A stretch of 64,000 nucleotides of DNA from Catellatospora sp. IY07-71 (GCF_018326265.1 NZ_AP023360.1:3773501-3837500), one strand, 5' to 3'. Positions 33,645 to 42,036 are shown, counted from the first letter of the stretch. Notes: generated by a model not told the origin, from the letters alone. Numbers and translations are program-made.

Positions 33645-34895
33645 TCAGCCCTTGCGCCACTTCTGGGCGCCGGTGCCGTTGCAGGTGTACAGCTGCAGCT
33701 TGGTGCCGTTGGCGGTGTTGTTGGCGGTCACGTCCACGCACTTGTTGGCCTGGATGTTGACCAGGTCGCCGGCGCCGCTGAGGACGAACTTCTGCGCCCC
33801 GGTGCCGTTGCAGTCGTAGAGCTGGATGGCCGCGCCGTCGGCGGAGGAGCCGGCCGCCACGTCCATGCACTTGCCCAGCGCGCGCAGGCTGCCGTCGGCC
33901 TCGAAGCTCCACTTTTGCGCGCCGGTGCCGTTGCAGTCCCAGATCTGCAGCCGGGTGCCGTTGGCGGTGTTGGAGCTGGGGATGTCGATGCAGCGGTTGC
34001 TGCTCTGGCCGATGAGCGAGGTCGCGCCGGACGGCGTGCCGCCGTCGTGGGCGAACACGCGCACGTAGTCGACGAGCATCTGCTGCGGGAACACGGTGCT
34101 GGCGTCGGGCGAGCCGGGCCAGTTGCCGCCCACGGCGACGTTCAGCAGCATGAAGAACGGGTGGTCGAACACCCAGCGGTTGGTGCCGGCGTCGGCGCGG
34201 GTCTTGCGGGAGTACTGGATGCCGTCGATGTACCAGGTCACCGAGTCCGGCGCCCAGTCGACGGTGTACGTGTGGAACGCGTCGGCCAGCCGCTGCCCGC
34301 CGGGCATGGTGTACGAGCCGGTGAGCGAGCAGCAGCCGGAGTAGCCGGGGCCGTGCAGGCTGCCGTGGACGGTGCCGGGCTCGCGGCCGATGTTCTCCAT
34401 GATGTCGATCTCGCCGCTGTTCGGCCACGGGTTGGTGGCGATGTCGCTGCCCAGCATCCAGAACGCGGGCCAGATGCCGTTGCCGCGCGGGATCTTGATG
34501 CGCGCCTCGAACCGGCCGTAGGTCTGGGTGAACCGGTCGGCGGTGAGCAGCCGTGCCGAGGTGTACTGGCAGCTGCCGTACCAGCAGCCGTAGCCGGCGG
34601 GGTTCTCCCGGCGGGCGGTGATGACCAGGTTGCCGGCCCCGTCGTGCACGGCGTTACTGGTGCTGTTGGTGTAGTACTGCAGCTCGTTGTTGCCCCAGCC
34701 GCCGCCGCCGATGTCGAACTTCCACTTGCTGCCGTTGACGGGAGTGCCGGCGGCGGCGTTGAACTCGTCGGACCAGGTCTGCGGGCCGACGGCGAGGGCG
34801 GGCGTGGCGGTGATGACGGTGGCGGGCACGGTGAGCGTGGCAGCGGCGAGCGCGGCCACGGTGACGCGGGCCATGAGCCGTGTTGCTCTGCGCAT
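33645..34895 (-). CDS. Secreted GH16 beta-glucanase with ricin-type lectin
   Basis: A 416-residue secreted enzyme: signal peptide (1-35, ending TPALA), GH16 jelly-roll domain (about 38-275) with the catalytic GEIDIMENIG (nucleophile and acid/base Glu, about residue 163) and RIKIPRGNGIWPAFWMLG, then a CBM13/ricin B-type beta-trefoil (about 285-416) with three repeats ending GAQKW, GAQKF and GAQKW. GH16 proteins with this order cleave beta-1,3 or mixed-linked glucans such as laminarin. TGGAGGT precedes the ATG. A perfect AGAGAGCGCTCTCT palindrome about 120 bp upstream suggests LacI-family control. Confidence 0.93.
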   Translation of the reverse strand: MRRATRLMARVTVAALAAATLTVPATVITATPALAVGPQTWSDEFNAAAGTPVNGSKWKFDIGGGGWGNNELQYYTNSTSNAVHDGAGNLVITARRENPAGYGCWYGSCQYTSARLLTADRFTQTYGRFEARIKIPRGNGIWPAFWMLGSDIATNPWPNSGEIDIMENIGREPGTVHGSLHGPGYSGCCSLTGSYTMPGGQRLADAFHTYTVDWAPDSVTWYIDGIQYSRKTRADAGTNRWVFDHPFFMLLNVAVGGNWPGSPDASTVFPQQMLVDYVRVFAHDGGTPSGATSLIGQSSNRCIDIPSSNTANGTRLQIWDCNGTGAQKWSFEADGSLRALGKCMDVAAGSSADGAAIQLYDCNGTGAQKFVLSGAGDLVNIQANKCVDVTANNTANGTKLQLYTCNGTGAQKWRKG

Positions 34896-34983
34896 GGGAC
34901 CTACCTCCAGGGAGCGGGCGGAGCGTGCTACCAGGCGGTCGAGCGGGACACCTTTTCGGTAAGCACTCTTTATAAATCGATAC

Positions 34984-35030
34984 GCGTCACGTTAAATCCG
35001 CGTGACGCCGCCGTCAAGAGAGCGCTCTCT
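34984..35030. promoter_or_regulatory. CebR/LacI-like operator and adjacent inverted repeat
   Basis: AGAGAGCGCTCTCT (35017-35030) is a perfect 14-bp palindrome with the GAGCGCTC core of actinobacterial LacI-family sugar-regulator sites such as CebR boxes. Next to it GCGTCACG (34984-34991) and CGTGACGC (35001-35008) form another inverted repeat. Both lie upstream of the GH16 gene. The rest of the 409-bp gap up to the quinone-oxidoreductase gene shows nothing recognisable. Confidence 0.65.
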
Positions 35031-35304
35031 GCGTATGCGGGCGCGAACGGCGGGTGACCGTCCACTGTGGATCATCCTCTACCAGGTTGACGGGGTGCTG
35101 TCGTCACCGCTTCCGGCGGGTCCGGCGGCCGATCGAGGAGAGGCGCGCCGTTTGAGGACATGCGCCGGGCGAGTGGTGGTCGCCGGTGCGGCGGTCCCGG
35201 TGTCCGGAGGGCCGCCGGACCCCGTCGTCGCGGACGGTATCGGCGTGCCTGGCCGGGGCCGTAACGTCGCGGAATCCACCATGGACGGACAGTGAGGAGA
35301 GCGG

Positions 35305-36234
35305 ATGCGCGCGGTCATCAGCGCGGAACTCGGGGGAGCGGCGCGGCTGGCGGAGCTGGAGACACCGTCCGCCGGGCCGGACGAGGTGCGGGTCAAGGTC
35401 GCCTCGTCGTCACTGAACGGCTTCGACACCGCTGTGGTCAGCGGCTACATGGCGTCATTCATGGAGCACCGGTTCCCGGTCGTGCTCGGCCGCGACTTCG
35501 CGGGCACGATCGACCAGGTCGGCCCCGGGGTCGGCGGGTACGCCGAGGGCGAGCGCGTCTTCGGCGTGGTGCTGGGATTCCCGCTGCAGGCCGGCGCCTT
35601 CGGCGAATACGTGGTGGTCCCGGCGGCGAGCCTGGCCCGGGTGCCCGAAGGGCTCGACCTCACCACGGCGGGGGTGCTGGGCCTGGCCGGGTCCGCCGCG
35701 GAGACCGCCGTTATCGCGATCGACCCGCAGCCCGGCGACACCGTGCTGGTCGCGGGCGCGACCGGCGGCGTGGGCTGCATCGTGGTGCAGCTGGCCGCCG
35801 CGCGCGGCGCGGTCGTGCTGGCCACCGCCTCGTCGCCGCAGGGCGCCGAGCTGGTACGCCGTCTCGGCGCCGCGCACGTGATCGACTACCGGCACGAGTT
35901 CATCCCGCAGGTCGCCGCCGTGGCGCCGGGCGGGGTGCGGGCCGTGGTGCACCTGGCCGGGGAGCCGTTCGAGCTGGCCGACCTCCTCGCGCCCGGCGGC
36001 CGGTTCACCAGCCTGCTCGGCGTCGGGCCGGACCAGATGCTCGGCCGTGACCTGGTCGCCGTGCCGGTGAACGCCGTCCTGGCGCCCGCCGCGATGGAAC
36101 GCCTGGCGGGCGAGGTGCGCGCGGGCCGGGTGACCGTGCCGGTGCAGCGCGTCTACGAACTCGACGAGGTGCCGCAGGCGTTCGCCGACTTCGCCGGGGG
36201 CACCATCGGCAAGCTCGCCGTGCGCGTCGGCTGA
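35305..36234 (+). CDS. NADPH:quinone-oxidoreductase-type alcohol dehydrogenase
   Basis: A 309-residue medium-chain dehydrogenase/reductase. The GroES-like domain has FPVVLGRDFAGTIDQVGPGV; the Rossmann domain has VLVAGATGGVGCIVVQLAAA, and then LRRLGAAHVIDY-like VRRLGAAHVIDYR. There are no structural or catalytic zinc cysteines, so it belongs to the zinc-free quinone-oxidoreductase branch that reduces quinones or enones with NADPH. ATG 35305 has GAGGAGAG upstream. It is monocistronic, with a strong terminator after it. Confidence 0.9.
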   Translation: MRAVISAELGGAARLAELETPSAGPDEVRVKVASSSLNGFDTAVVSGYMASFMEHRFPVVLGRDFAGTIDQVGPGVGGYAEGERVFGVVLGFPLQAGAFGEYVVVPAASLARVPEGLDLTTAGVLGLAGSAAETAVIAIDPQPGDTVLVAGATGGVGCIVVQLAAARGAVVLATASSPQGAELVRRLGAAHVIDYRHEFIPQVAAVAPGGVRAVVHLAGEPFELADLLAPGGRFTSLLGVGPDQMLGRDLVAVPVNAVLAPAAMERLAGEVRAGRVTVPVQRVYELDEVPQAFADFAGGTIGKLAVRVG

Positions 36235-36252
36235 CCGCACGGCGGCACATCG

Positions 36253-36291
36253 CCCGGCCGGGGCCCGTCCGCACCGCGGGCCCCGGCCGGG
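36253..36291. terminator. Strong bidirectional terminator
   Basis: CCCGGCCGGGGCCCG pairs perfectly with CGGGCCCCGGCCGGG around nine bases, between the convergent oxidoreductase and beta-helix genes. Confidence 0.8.
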
Positions 36292-36297
36292 TCCAGG

Positions 36298-38169
36298 TCA
36301 GCAGAACGGCGTGCCGCTGGGCCGTACGCACAGGTCGCCGCCCGGTCCGCCGTCGTAGACGTCCGTGCCCGGTGCGCCGATGAGCAGGTCAGCCCCGGCC
36401 CCGCCGTACAGGGTGTCGTCACCGGCGCCGCCGATCAGCAGGTCGTTGCCGTCGCCGCCGCGCAGCTCGTCGTCGCCGCCCAGGCCGAGCAGCGTGTCCG
36501 CGCCGCCGAGCCCGCACAGCACGTCCGCACCTGCGGTGCCGATCAGCACGTCCGGGCCGGGCGTGCCGGTCTTCGTGCAGGCCGGTGCCGGCGGGACCTC
36601 GCTGACCTCGACCGCGCCGGTCTCGCACGCGGCGCCCTGCGGGCGGGCGGTGCCCCGCTGGTCGGCGGTGAGCACCGTGCACGCCGCGGCGGGCACCCGG
36701 CCGTTGACCGGGCTCGCCGCGGTGGGCAGCAGCGTCTGCGTCGGGCCGCCGTTGGCGGCCAGGCCGAGCAGGCCCGCGTCGGGCGTCGTGTTGAGGTCGC
36801 CCGGCCCGGCCACGAACGCGCACGAGCCGTCGCCGCCGACGTTGTACCCGGTGGACGTGGTGGTGCCCGCGATCGCGCACTCGTCGGCGCCGCCGGTGCC
36901 CAGTGCCACGACCGAGGCGAAGGCGTGCAGGTCCGCGCCGGTGGCCACGTTGGACGCGACGGGGCCGAAGTTGCCGTACACGGTGGCGTGCCGCAGGAAC
37001 ACGTCGCCGCTGTCCCCGAACAGCGCGCCGCCGGAGACGTCGGCGTTGTTGCCGGTCAGCGTGGAGTTGTCGACCCGGATCTCACCGGTCTCGGCGTACA
37101 CGCCGCCGCCCCGGCCGTCGGCGCCCAGTGCGCCGTTGGCGCTGAACGTCGAGCCGGTCAGCACGATCTGCGCGGGCGGCGGCCCGTCGGTGTTCTCCAG
37201 GATGAACACGCCCAGCCCGCCCCCGGCCCCGTCGCGGGTGTTCCCGCTGACCGTGCTGTTCGTGACGTACACGTGCAGCTCGTCGGTGGGGGTGTCCTGG
37301 TCGGCGTTGACCACGATGCCGCCGCCCGGCGACGCCGGCCCGGGGCTGTTGCCGCTGATGGTGGAGCCGGTGACCTCCAGGTGGCCGCAGGCCGAGCAGG
37401 TCACCCCGGTGCCGTCGTTGTCGGAGACGGTCGAGTCGGTCAGCGCGAACAGGCCCGAGCCCTGCCCGGTGGTGCTCAGGCCGCCGGTGCCGTTCTGGGT
37501 GACCGTGGAGCCGGTGACGGTCAGCGCGCCGTCGATCAGGCCGACGCCGCGCAGCGTGTGCTGCCAGATGACCGAGTCGGTGACGTGCACCGTGCCGAAC
37601 GAGACGCGGATGCCGGTGCCGGTGTTCGGGCCGAGCGTCGAGCCGGTCAGGTCCAGGCTCGCCCCGGAGACGCCGTCCTCGCTGTTGAGCACCGCGCCGC
37701 CGCCCGCGTCGTTGCCGGACACGGTGCTGTCCACCACGTCGAGGTCGCCGGCGTACTGCACGGCCGCGCCGGGGCCCTGGCCGCCGGTGAGGGTCACGTC
37801 CTGCACGGTGACCGCGCCGGCCGTGTCGAGGGTGTGCAGCAGACGCTCGTTCGGGCAGGTCTGGGTCACCGTCGCGCCGCCGCCGTCGACGGTGACCGGC
37901 TGCGCGGTGGTGACGTCGAGGTCGCCGCCCGCGTTGGTGTCGTCGTCGGCGCACAGGCTCAGGGTGTACGCCCCGGCGGCGAGCTCGATGATGGTCGGCC
38001 CGGCGGCGGCGTTGGCCGCGTCGACGGCCTCGCGCAGCGAGACCAGGCCGTCCCCGCCGTTCACCACGTCGGCGGTGGTGGTCACGGTGACGGTGGCGGC
38101 CAGGGCCGGTGCGGCGGGCAGCACCACCAGGGCCGGGATTACGAGGAGCAGGGCGAGGGTGCGCCGCAT
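36298..38169 (-). CDS. Secreted beta-helix protein with C-terminal calcium-binding (RTX-like) repeats
   Basis: A 623-residue exported protein: signal peptide (1-27, ending APALA), a right-handed parallel beta-helix of about 460 residues made of repeated DSTVSGN / TGSTxxxN turns (e.g. LTGSTVTQNGTGGLS), then a C-terminal block with tandem hemolysin-type repeats (GGADTLLGLGGDDELRGGDG, GGAGDDTLYGGAGADLLIG, about residues 530-610). Such proteins fold outside the cell on calcium binding. RTX repeats without a type I secretion system and behind a Sec signal are typical of actinobacterial variants. No catalytic site of a polysaccharide lyase is evident, so it may be structural or adhesive. Confidence 0.85.
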   Translation of the reverse strand: MRRTLALLLVIPALVVLPAAPALAATVTVTTTADVVNGGDGLVSLREAVDAANAAAGPTIIELAAGAYTLSLCADDDTNAGGDLDVTTAQPVTVDGGGATVTQTCPNERLLHTLDTAGAVTVQDVTLTGGQGPGAAVQYAGDLDVVDSTVSGNDAGGGAVLNSEDGVSGASLDLTGSTLGPNTGTGIRVSFGTVHVTDSVIWQHTLRGVGLIDGALTVTGSTVTQNGTGGLSTTGQGSGLFALTDSTVSDNDGTGVTCSACGHLEVTGSTISGNSPGPASPGGGIVVNADQDTPTDELHVYVTNSTVSGNTRDGAGGGLGVFILENTDGPPPAQIVLTGSTFSANGALGADGRGGGVYAETGEIRVDNSTLTGNNADVSGGALFGDSGDVFLRHATVYGNFGPVASNVATGADLHAFASVVALGTGGADECAIAGTTTSTGYNVGGDGSCAFVAGPGDLNTTPDAGLLGLAANGGPTQTLLPTAASPVNGRVPAAACTVLTADQRGTARPQGAACETGAVEVSEVPPAPACTKTGTPGPDVLIGTAGADVLCGLGGADTLLGLGGDDELRGGDGNDLLIGGAGDDTLYGGAGADLLIGAPGTDVYDGGPGGDLCVRPSGTPFC

Positions 38170-38403
38170 CAGAAGTCCTCTCACGACAGTGCGCATCGAT
38201 GCGCTTGCCTGCGAGCCTGCTGCGTGCGGCCCGGGCCGCACCAGCCACCGGTCGGCCACGAGCACTGTCGGCATGCGGTCAGGCCGGGGCGCCGAGGGCG
38301 TGCGCGCCAGGTGGGCGGACGAGCCGGAAGTCGCCACGGCGACACCCGGGTCGCACCGCCGGGACGGGCGATGCCGGAAAGCGCCCGCGACGGTGGTCTT
38401 GGT

Positions 38404-38453
38404 GGCGGCCACAACTTCTGGGATGTAGCTACATCCCAGAAGTTGTGGCCGCC
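38404..38453. repeat. 50-nt perfect palindrome, dispersed-repeat copy 2
   Basis: Two 25-base arms (GGCGGCCACAACTTCTGGGA to GTAG and its exact complement) meet at AGCT. The core GGCCACAACTTCTGGG matches copy 1 at 6878-6931, while the inner and outer stem bases differ in a pair-preserving way. It lies downstream of the sigma-factor gene in a 418-bp gap where I see no gene. Confidence 0.85.
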
Positions 38454-38587
38454 GCGCGGTGACCTATGCCGCCGGCAGGCGGATGCCGGACGCCGGCCTG
38501 TGGTGGTCCGGGTCCGGCACGGCCGCCCGGGCCCGAGCTCCAGGCAGGGACACCAGGGCCGGTGGCCGAGGCCTGGATCCGTCGCGG

Positions 38588-39469
38588 TCAGACGGAAAGG
38601 AGTTCCACGTCCAGGGCGGCCAGGGCGGCGCGGTCGGCGGTGAGGTCGATCGCCGTGATGCGGCCGTCGGCGACGGTGAAGGAGAGCGCGACGCGCACCT
38701 TGCCGCCCGGTGCCCACACCGCGCCGACGATGCCGTCGAGCAGCGCGGGACGGGCCTCGGCGGCCTTGCCGGACCAGTAGCCGGCCACCGTCTGTGAGCC
38801 GTGGGCCTCGGCGGTGGAACCCATCTTCACGGCCATCGCGTCGGCGCGCATCACCACGTCGGGGTCGAGCACCGTCAGCAGGTCCTCGAACCGGCCCTCG
38901 CGGGCGGCGGTCAGGAACGCGTCGACCACCGCACGGCGGCGGGCCTGGTCGGCCTCGGCCGCGTCGGGCGCCTGGCCCTGCACCCGGCGGCGGGCCCGGC
39001 TGGCCAGCTGCCGCGCGGCGTCCGGCGACTTCCCGATGACCGGGGCCACCTCGTCGAACGGCACCGCGAACATGTCGTGCAGCACGAACGCCAGCCGCTC
39101 GGCGGGGGCGAGCGTGTCCAGCACGACCAGCAGCGCCAGCCCGACGGAGTCGGCGAGCAGCGCCTCCTGCTCCGGGTCGGGCGTGGCGCCCGCCGCGGGG
39201 AGCAGGCCGGTCTCGGCGGCGTCGTCGAGAGTGTCCTCCCGGCGGGTGGTACGCGAGCGGAGCATGTCCAGGCAGATGCGGCCGACGACGGTGGTCAGCC
39301 AGCCGCTGAGGTTGCCCACCTCGCTGATGTCGGTGCGGGACAGTCGCAGCCAGGTCTCCTGCACCGCGTCGTCGGCCTCGGCGGTGGAGCCCAGCATCCG
39401 GAACGCGACGCCGCGCAGCCGTCCCCGGTCCTGCTCGAAGCGTTCCGCCAGCCAGTCCTGATCCCGCAT
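38588..39469 (-). CDS. ECF41-type RNA polymerase sigma factor with SnoaL-like C-terminus
   Basis: A 293-residue ECF sigma factor. Sigma region 2 has FRMLGSTAEADDAVQETWLR and WLTTVVGRICLDMLRSRTTR; region 4 has LDTLAPAERLAFVLHDMFAV and APVIGKSPDAARQLASRARR. The last 110 residues are a SnoaL-like domain (DAFLTAAREGRFEDLLTVLD), which in the ECF41 group replaces a separate anti-sigma factor. The divergent neighbour encodes a carboxymuconolactone-decarboxylase-type protein, the standard ECF41 partner, and matching TGTCACA/CGTC promoters face both ways. I take ATG 39469 because GGAGGT sits 9 bases upstream; ATG 39478 is also possible. Confidence 0.9.
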   Translation of the reverse strand: MRDQDWLAERFEQDRGRLRGVAFRMLGSTAEADDAVQETWLRLSRTDISEVGNLSGWLTTVVGRICLDMLRSRTTRREDTLDDAAETGLLPAAGATPDPEQEALLADSVGLALLVVLDTLAPAERLAFVLHDMFAVPFDEVAPVIGKSPDAARQLASRARRRVQGQAPDAAEADQARRRAVVDAFLTAAREGRFEDLLTVLDPDVVMRADAMAVKMGSTAEAHGSQTVAGYWSGKAAEARPALLDGIVGAVWAPGGKVRVALSFTVADGRITAIDLTADRAALAALDVELLSV

Positions 39470-39518
39470 CTCCCGCATACCTCCGTGAATCGCCATCAAG
39501 TGTGATCCAGGCCATATC

Positions 39519-39545
39519 TGTCACATCTTCGTCGAGCGGCCCGTC
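39519..39545 (+). promoter_or_regulatory. ECF41-type promoter for the AhpD-like gene
   Basis: TGTCACA (39519-39525), exactly 16 bases, then CGTC (39542-39545): the ECF41 consensus as known from the family. It points toward the AhpD-like gene. Confidence 0.78.
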
Positions 39546-39553
39546 ATACCGAT

Positions 39554-39580
39554 GACGAACGAGAACGGGCCGATGTGACA
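39554..39580 (-). promoter_or_regulatory. ECF41-type promoter for the sigma gene (autoregulation)
   Basis: On the minus strand TGTCACA (39580-39574), exactly 16 bases, then CGTC (39557-39554). It points toward the sigma-factor gene, so the factor probably drives its own transcription. Confidence 0.75.
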
Positions 39581-39612
39581 GCCCGGATGACCAAGATCCT
39601 ATGGAGGACGCC

Positions 39613-40071
39613 ATGCAGGCACGGATGACCAACCCCGCCACGCTGCTGCCGGAGGCCGTGAAGGGCATCAACGCCCTCTACAAGGCCGCCCACTCGGCCG
39701 GGGTGCCCACCTCGACGCTGGAGCTGGTGCACCTGCGCAGCAGCCAGATCAACGGCTGCGGCGCCTGCGTCGACTCCGGCGCCCGCGCCATGCGCAAGGC
39801 GGGGGAGACCGACGACCGGCTGTTCTCGGTCGCCACCTGGCGCGAGACGCCGTACTTCACCGACGCCGAGCGGGCCGCGCTGGAGCTGGCCGAGTACGCG
39901 ACCCGGCTGGCCGACCGGCCCGACCCGGTGCCGGACCACGTCTGGGAGGCGGCGGCCAAGCACTTCGGCGAGAGCGAGCTGGCCGCGATCGTGCTGTGGA
40001 TCGCCACCACCAACCTGTTCAACCGGATGAACGTGACCACCCGCCAGCCCGCCCCCCAGCACTGGGGCTGA
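39613..40071 (+). CDS. AhpD-like carboxymuconolactone-decarboxylase-family protein
   Basis: A 152-residue alpha-helical protein with the AhpD redox motif CGACVDSGARAM (CxxC), preceded by LVHLRSSQINGCG and followed by WRETPYFTDAERAALELAEY. Members reduce peroxides or organic hydroperoxides, or decarboxylate; with an intact CxxC a peroxidase role is more likely. ATG 39613 has GGAGG five bases upstream, which favours it over ATG 39601. It is the presumed target of the divergent ECF41 sigma factor. Confidence 0.88.
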   Translation: MQARMTNPATLLPEAVKGINALYKAAHSAGVPTSTLELVHLRSSQINGCGACVDSGARAMRKAGETDDRLFSVATWRETPYFTDAERAALELAEYATRLADRPDPVPDHVWEAAAKHFGESELAAIVLWIATTNLFNRMNVTTRQPAPQHWG

Positions 40072-40079
40072 CCGTGCCG

Positions 40080-40116
40080 GCAGGCTCCACCCGCGTCGGC
40101 GGCCGGTGGAGCCTGC
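40080..40116. terminator. Terminator between convergent genes
   Basis: GCAGGCTCCACC pairs with GGTGGAGCCTGC around 13 bases, between the AhpD-like gene and the end of the trehalose-phosphate-synthase-like gene. Confidence 0.75.
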
Positions 40117-40124
40117 GACCGGCG

Positions 40125-41549
40125 TCAGTGCACGTCGGTGCGCCGCGACGGCTCAGGTGCGGCCGGCCGTGGCGCGGGCCGCTCCGGCGGCGCCGGCCGG
40201 GTGTGGCCCGGCACGGCAGGCTGCCGCCGGGGGCGCGGGACCGGCCCGGCCGCGGCGCGGGCGCGCACCGCGGTGAGCACGTGCTCGGCCCACGAGTCGA
40301 GTTCGGGGTGGTCCGGCCGGACACCGGCGCGCGGCGCGGGACCGTGGCAGCCGGCGGCGCGGGCGATCGCCTCGGCGAAGGAGGCCGTGTCGTGCGGGTT
40401 CACCGTGATCGCGCCCGGCAGGTCGGCGGCGCCGCTGGTCAACTCGCTGACCACGACCGTGGCCCCGCGCGCGCCGCGGGCCGCGGCGAACTCGTGCGCG
40501 GCGTGCAGCGTGCCGTGGTGCACCGGGGTGGCCAGCAGCCCGTCGCAGGCCAGGTACAGCGCGGCCAGCTCGCGCCGGTCCGGGCTGGTGCGCACGTAGT
40601 GCACCACGGCCTGGCCGACGCTGGCATGCGTGCCGTTGAGCTTCGCGATCAGGCGGTCGGTCAGCTCCCGCTGCTCCTGCTCCTCGGGGGTGCGCGGTTC
40701 ACCGCAGGCCACGTGCAGCAGCGCCACGGTGCCCGGCTCCGGCCGGTGCTCGGCGAGGAAGCGGTCGAAGGCGTGCAGCCGCTGCTCGACCGCGTCGGCC
40801 GGGTCCCACCCGGCGATGGACAGCAGCACCGGCCCGGGCACCCGCAGCGCGGCCCGGATCTCGGCCGCGCGTGCGCGGACCTGCGGCAGCCGGGACAGCC
40901 GCCGCATGCCGCCGGTGTCGGCGGGCAGCGCGCAGGCCAGTACCCGCACCCGCCGGTTGCCGACCGCGATCTGGCCGTCGCGCACCGGCAGCCCGTGCAC
41001 CCGCCCCGCCAGGTCGAGCAGGTTGTCCACGGCCCGGCGGTGCGGCAGCGCCACCACGTCGGCACCGAGCAGCCCGGACAGCAGCTCGCGGTGCTCGGGC
41101 AGGCGGCCGAACGCCTCGGCGGGCGGGAACGCGCTGTGCAGGTGCACCGCGGAGGCCAGGTCGGGCCGCATCCGGCGCAGCAGCCGGGGCAGCAGCTGCA
41201 GCTGGTGCCCGTGCACCCAGACGATGCCGCCGGATCCCGCGGACCCGGCGACGGTGTGCGCGAGCGCGTGGTTGGCCTGCTCGTAAGGCTCGAACCAGCC
41301 GTCCGGGAATTCGGCCCGCTGGTGGTGGTAGAGCGAGCGCAGCAGGCCCGAGCCGAGCCGGGCCCCGGCGCCGTCCGGCATCGCCGTCCAGGTGCCCCGG
41401 CGCGCGGCGACGAACGGGCGCAGCGAGGCGAGGGCGACGTCGACGTGGTCGCTGCTGTCGTCGGGGTCGGCGGCGGGCACCCGGTCACCCGCGACGATCA
41501 GGTCGTAGGCGCGCTCGTCCCGCGCCGTCGGCTGTGCGCCGCCGCTCAC
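40125..41549 (-). CDS. Divergent trehalose-6-phosphate-synthase-like (GT20) protein
   Basis: A 474-residue protein aligning along its length with OtsA: WVHGHQLQLLPRLLRRMRPD corresponds to the OtsA WVHDYHL segment, and LHSAFPPAEAFGRLP to its HIPFP region. However, key positions are changed. The RLDYTKG-type loop that holds the Arg and Lys binding UDP-glucose phosphate reads SIAGWDPADAVEQ, and the DGMNLVxKE loop reads HGTLHAAHE, so the Asp is lost while the Glu remains. It may be an inactive regulator or use another donor. The GTG start overlaps the stop of the STAS gene as GTGA. A Pro-rich tail closes the protein. Confidence 0.78.
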   Translation of the reverse strand: MSGGAQPTARDERAYDLIVAGDRVPAADPDDSSDHVDVALASLRPFVAARRGTWTAMPDGAGARLGSGLLRSLYHHQRAEFPDGWFEPYEQANHALAHTVAGSAGSGGIVWVHGHQLQLLPRLLRRMRPDLASAVHLHSAFPPAEAFGRLPEHRELLSGLLGADVVALPHRRAVDNLLDLAGRVHGLPVRDGQIAVGNRRVRVLACALPADTGGMRRLSRLPQVRARAAEIRAALRVPGPVLLSIAGWDPADAVEQRLHAFDRFLAEHRPEPGTVALLHVACGEPRTPEEQEQRELTDRLIAKLNGTHASVGQAVVHYVRTSPDRRELAALYLACDGLLATPVHHGTLHAAHEFAAARGARGATVVVSELTSGAADLPGAITVNPHDTASFAEAIARAAGCHGPAPRAGVRPDHPELDSWAEHVLTAVRARAAAGPVPRPRRQPAVPGHTRPAPPERPAPRPAAPEPSRRTDVH

Positions 41550-41887
41550 GCGACCACCCGGCCCTGCTGGTACGGCAGGATCTGCAACATGCGGTCGAGC
41601 CGGGCCAGCCGCAGGCTGCGCCGGGTGCGTTCGTTGGGTGAGCGCAGGGCGACGGTCCCGCCGTCGCGCACGGCTCGCCGGTGCGCGTCGAGCAGCAGCA
41701 GGATGCCCGCCGCGTCGATCGTCTCGCACTCGGCCAGGTCGATCACGATCTGCTGCGGGCGCAGCTCCAGCGCCTCCTCCAGGAGACGGTTCACCCCGGG
41801 CGCCGCTTGCGCGTCGAATACGCCCTTGACCTGCACCTCCACCAGCGGCACCGCCTGTGCCGTGGCCGTCGCGACCGTATCGTTCAC
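41546..41887 (-). CDS. STAS-domain anti-sigma-antagonist-like protein
   Basis: A 113-residue single STAS domain: RPQQIVIDLAECETIDAAGI followed by LLLLDAHRRAVRDGGTVALR. In active SpoIIAA/RsbV proteins the loop is D(S/T)SG-like with a phosphorylatable Ser; here it reads IDAAG, so the Ser is Ala and the domain cannot be switched in the usual way. GTG 41887 has a perfect AAGGAGGT. The gene is translationally coupled to the GT20-like gene, which suggests the two products form a complex. Confidence 0.85.
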   Translation of the reverse strand: MNDTVATATAQAVPLVEVQVKGVFDAQAAPGVNRLLEEALELRPQQIVIDLAECETIDAAGILLLLDAHRRAVRDGGTVALRSPNERTRRSLRLARLDRMLQILPYQQGRVVA

Positions 41888-41989
41888 CTGGCTACCTCCT
41901 TACCGGCGGAGGTCCCTATGCCCGGTCCGGTGCGGAGCTAATCCTCGAAAGCATGACAGTTTCGTGACAACCAGCCCACGACGTACGGA

Positions 41990-42021
41990 CCGGCCGGTGG
42001 CGCCCTGTCGCCACCGGCCGG
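41990..42021 (-). terminator. Terminator after ThuA gene 1
   Basis: CCGGCCGGTGGCG pairs perfectly with CGCCACCGGCCGG around six bases, 15 bases after the stop of the ThuA protein gene. Confidence 0.75.
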
Positions 42022-42036
42022 CCGGCCGGGTGCCCG

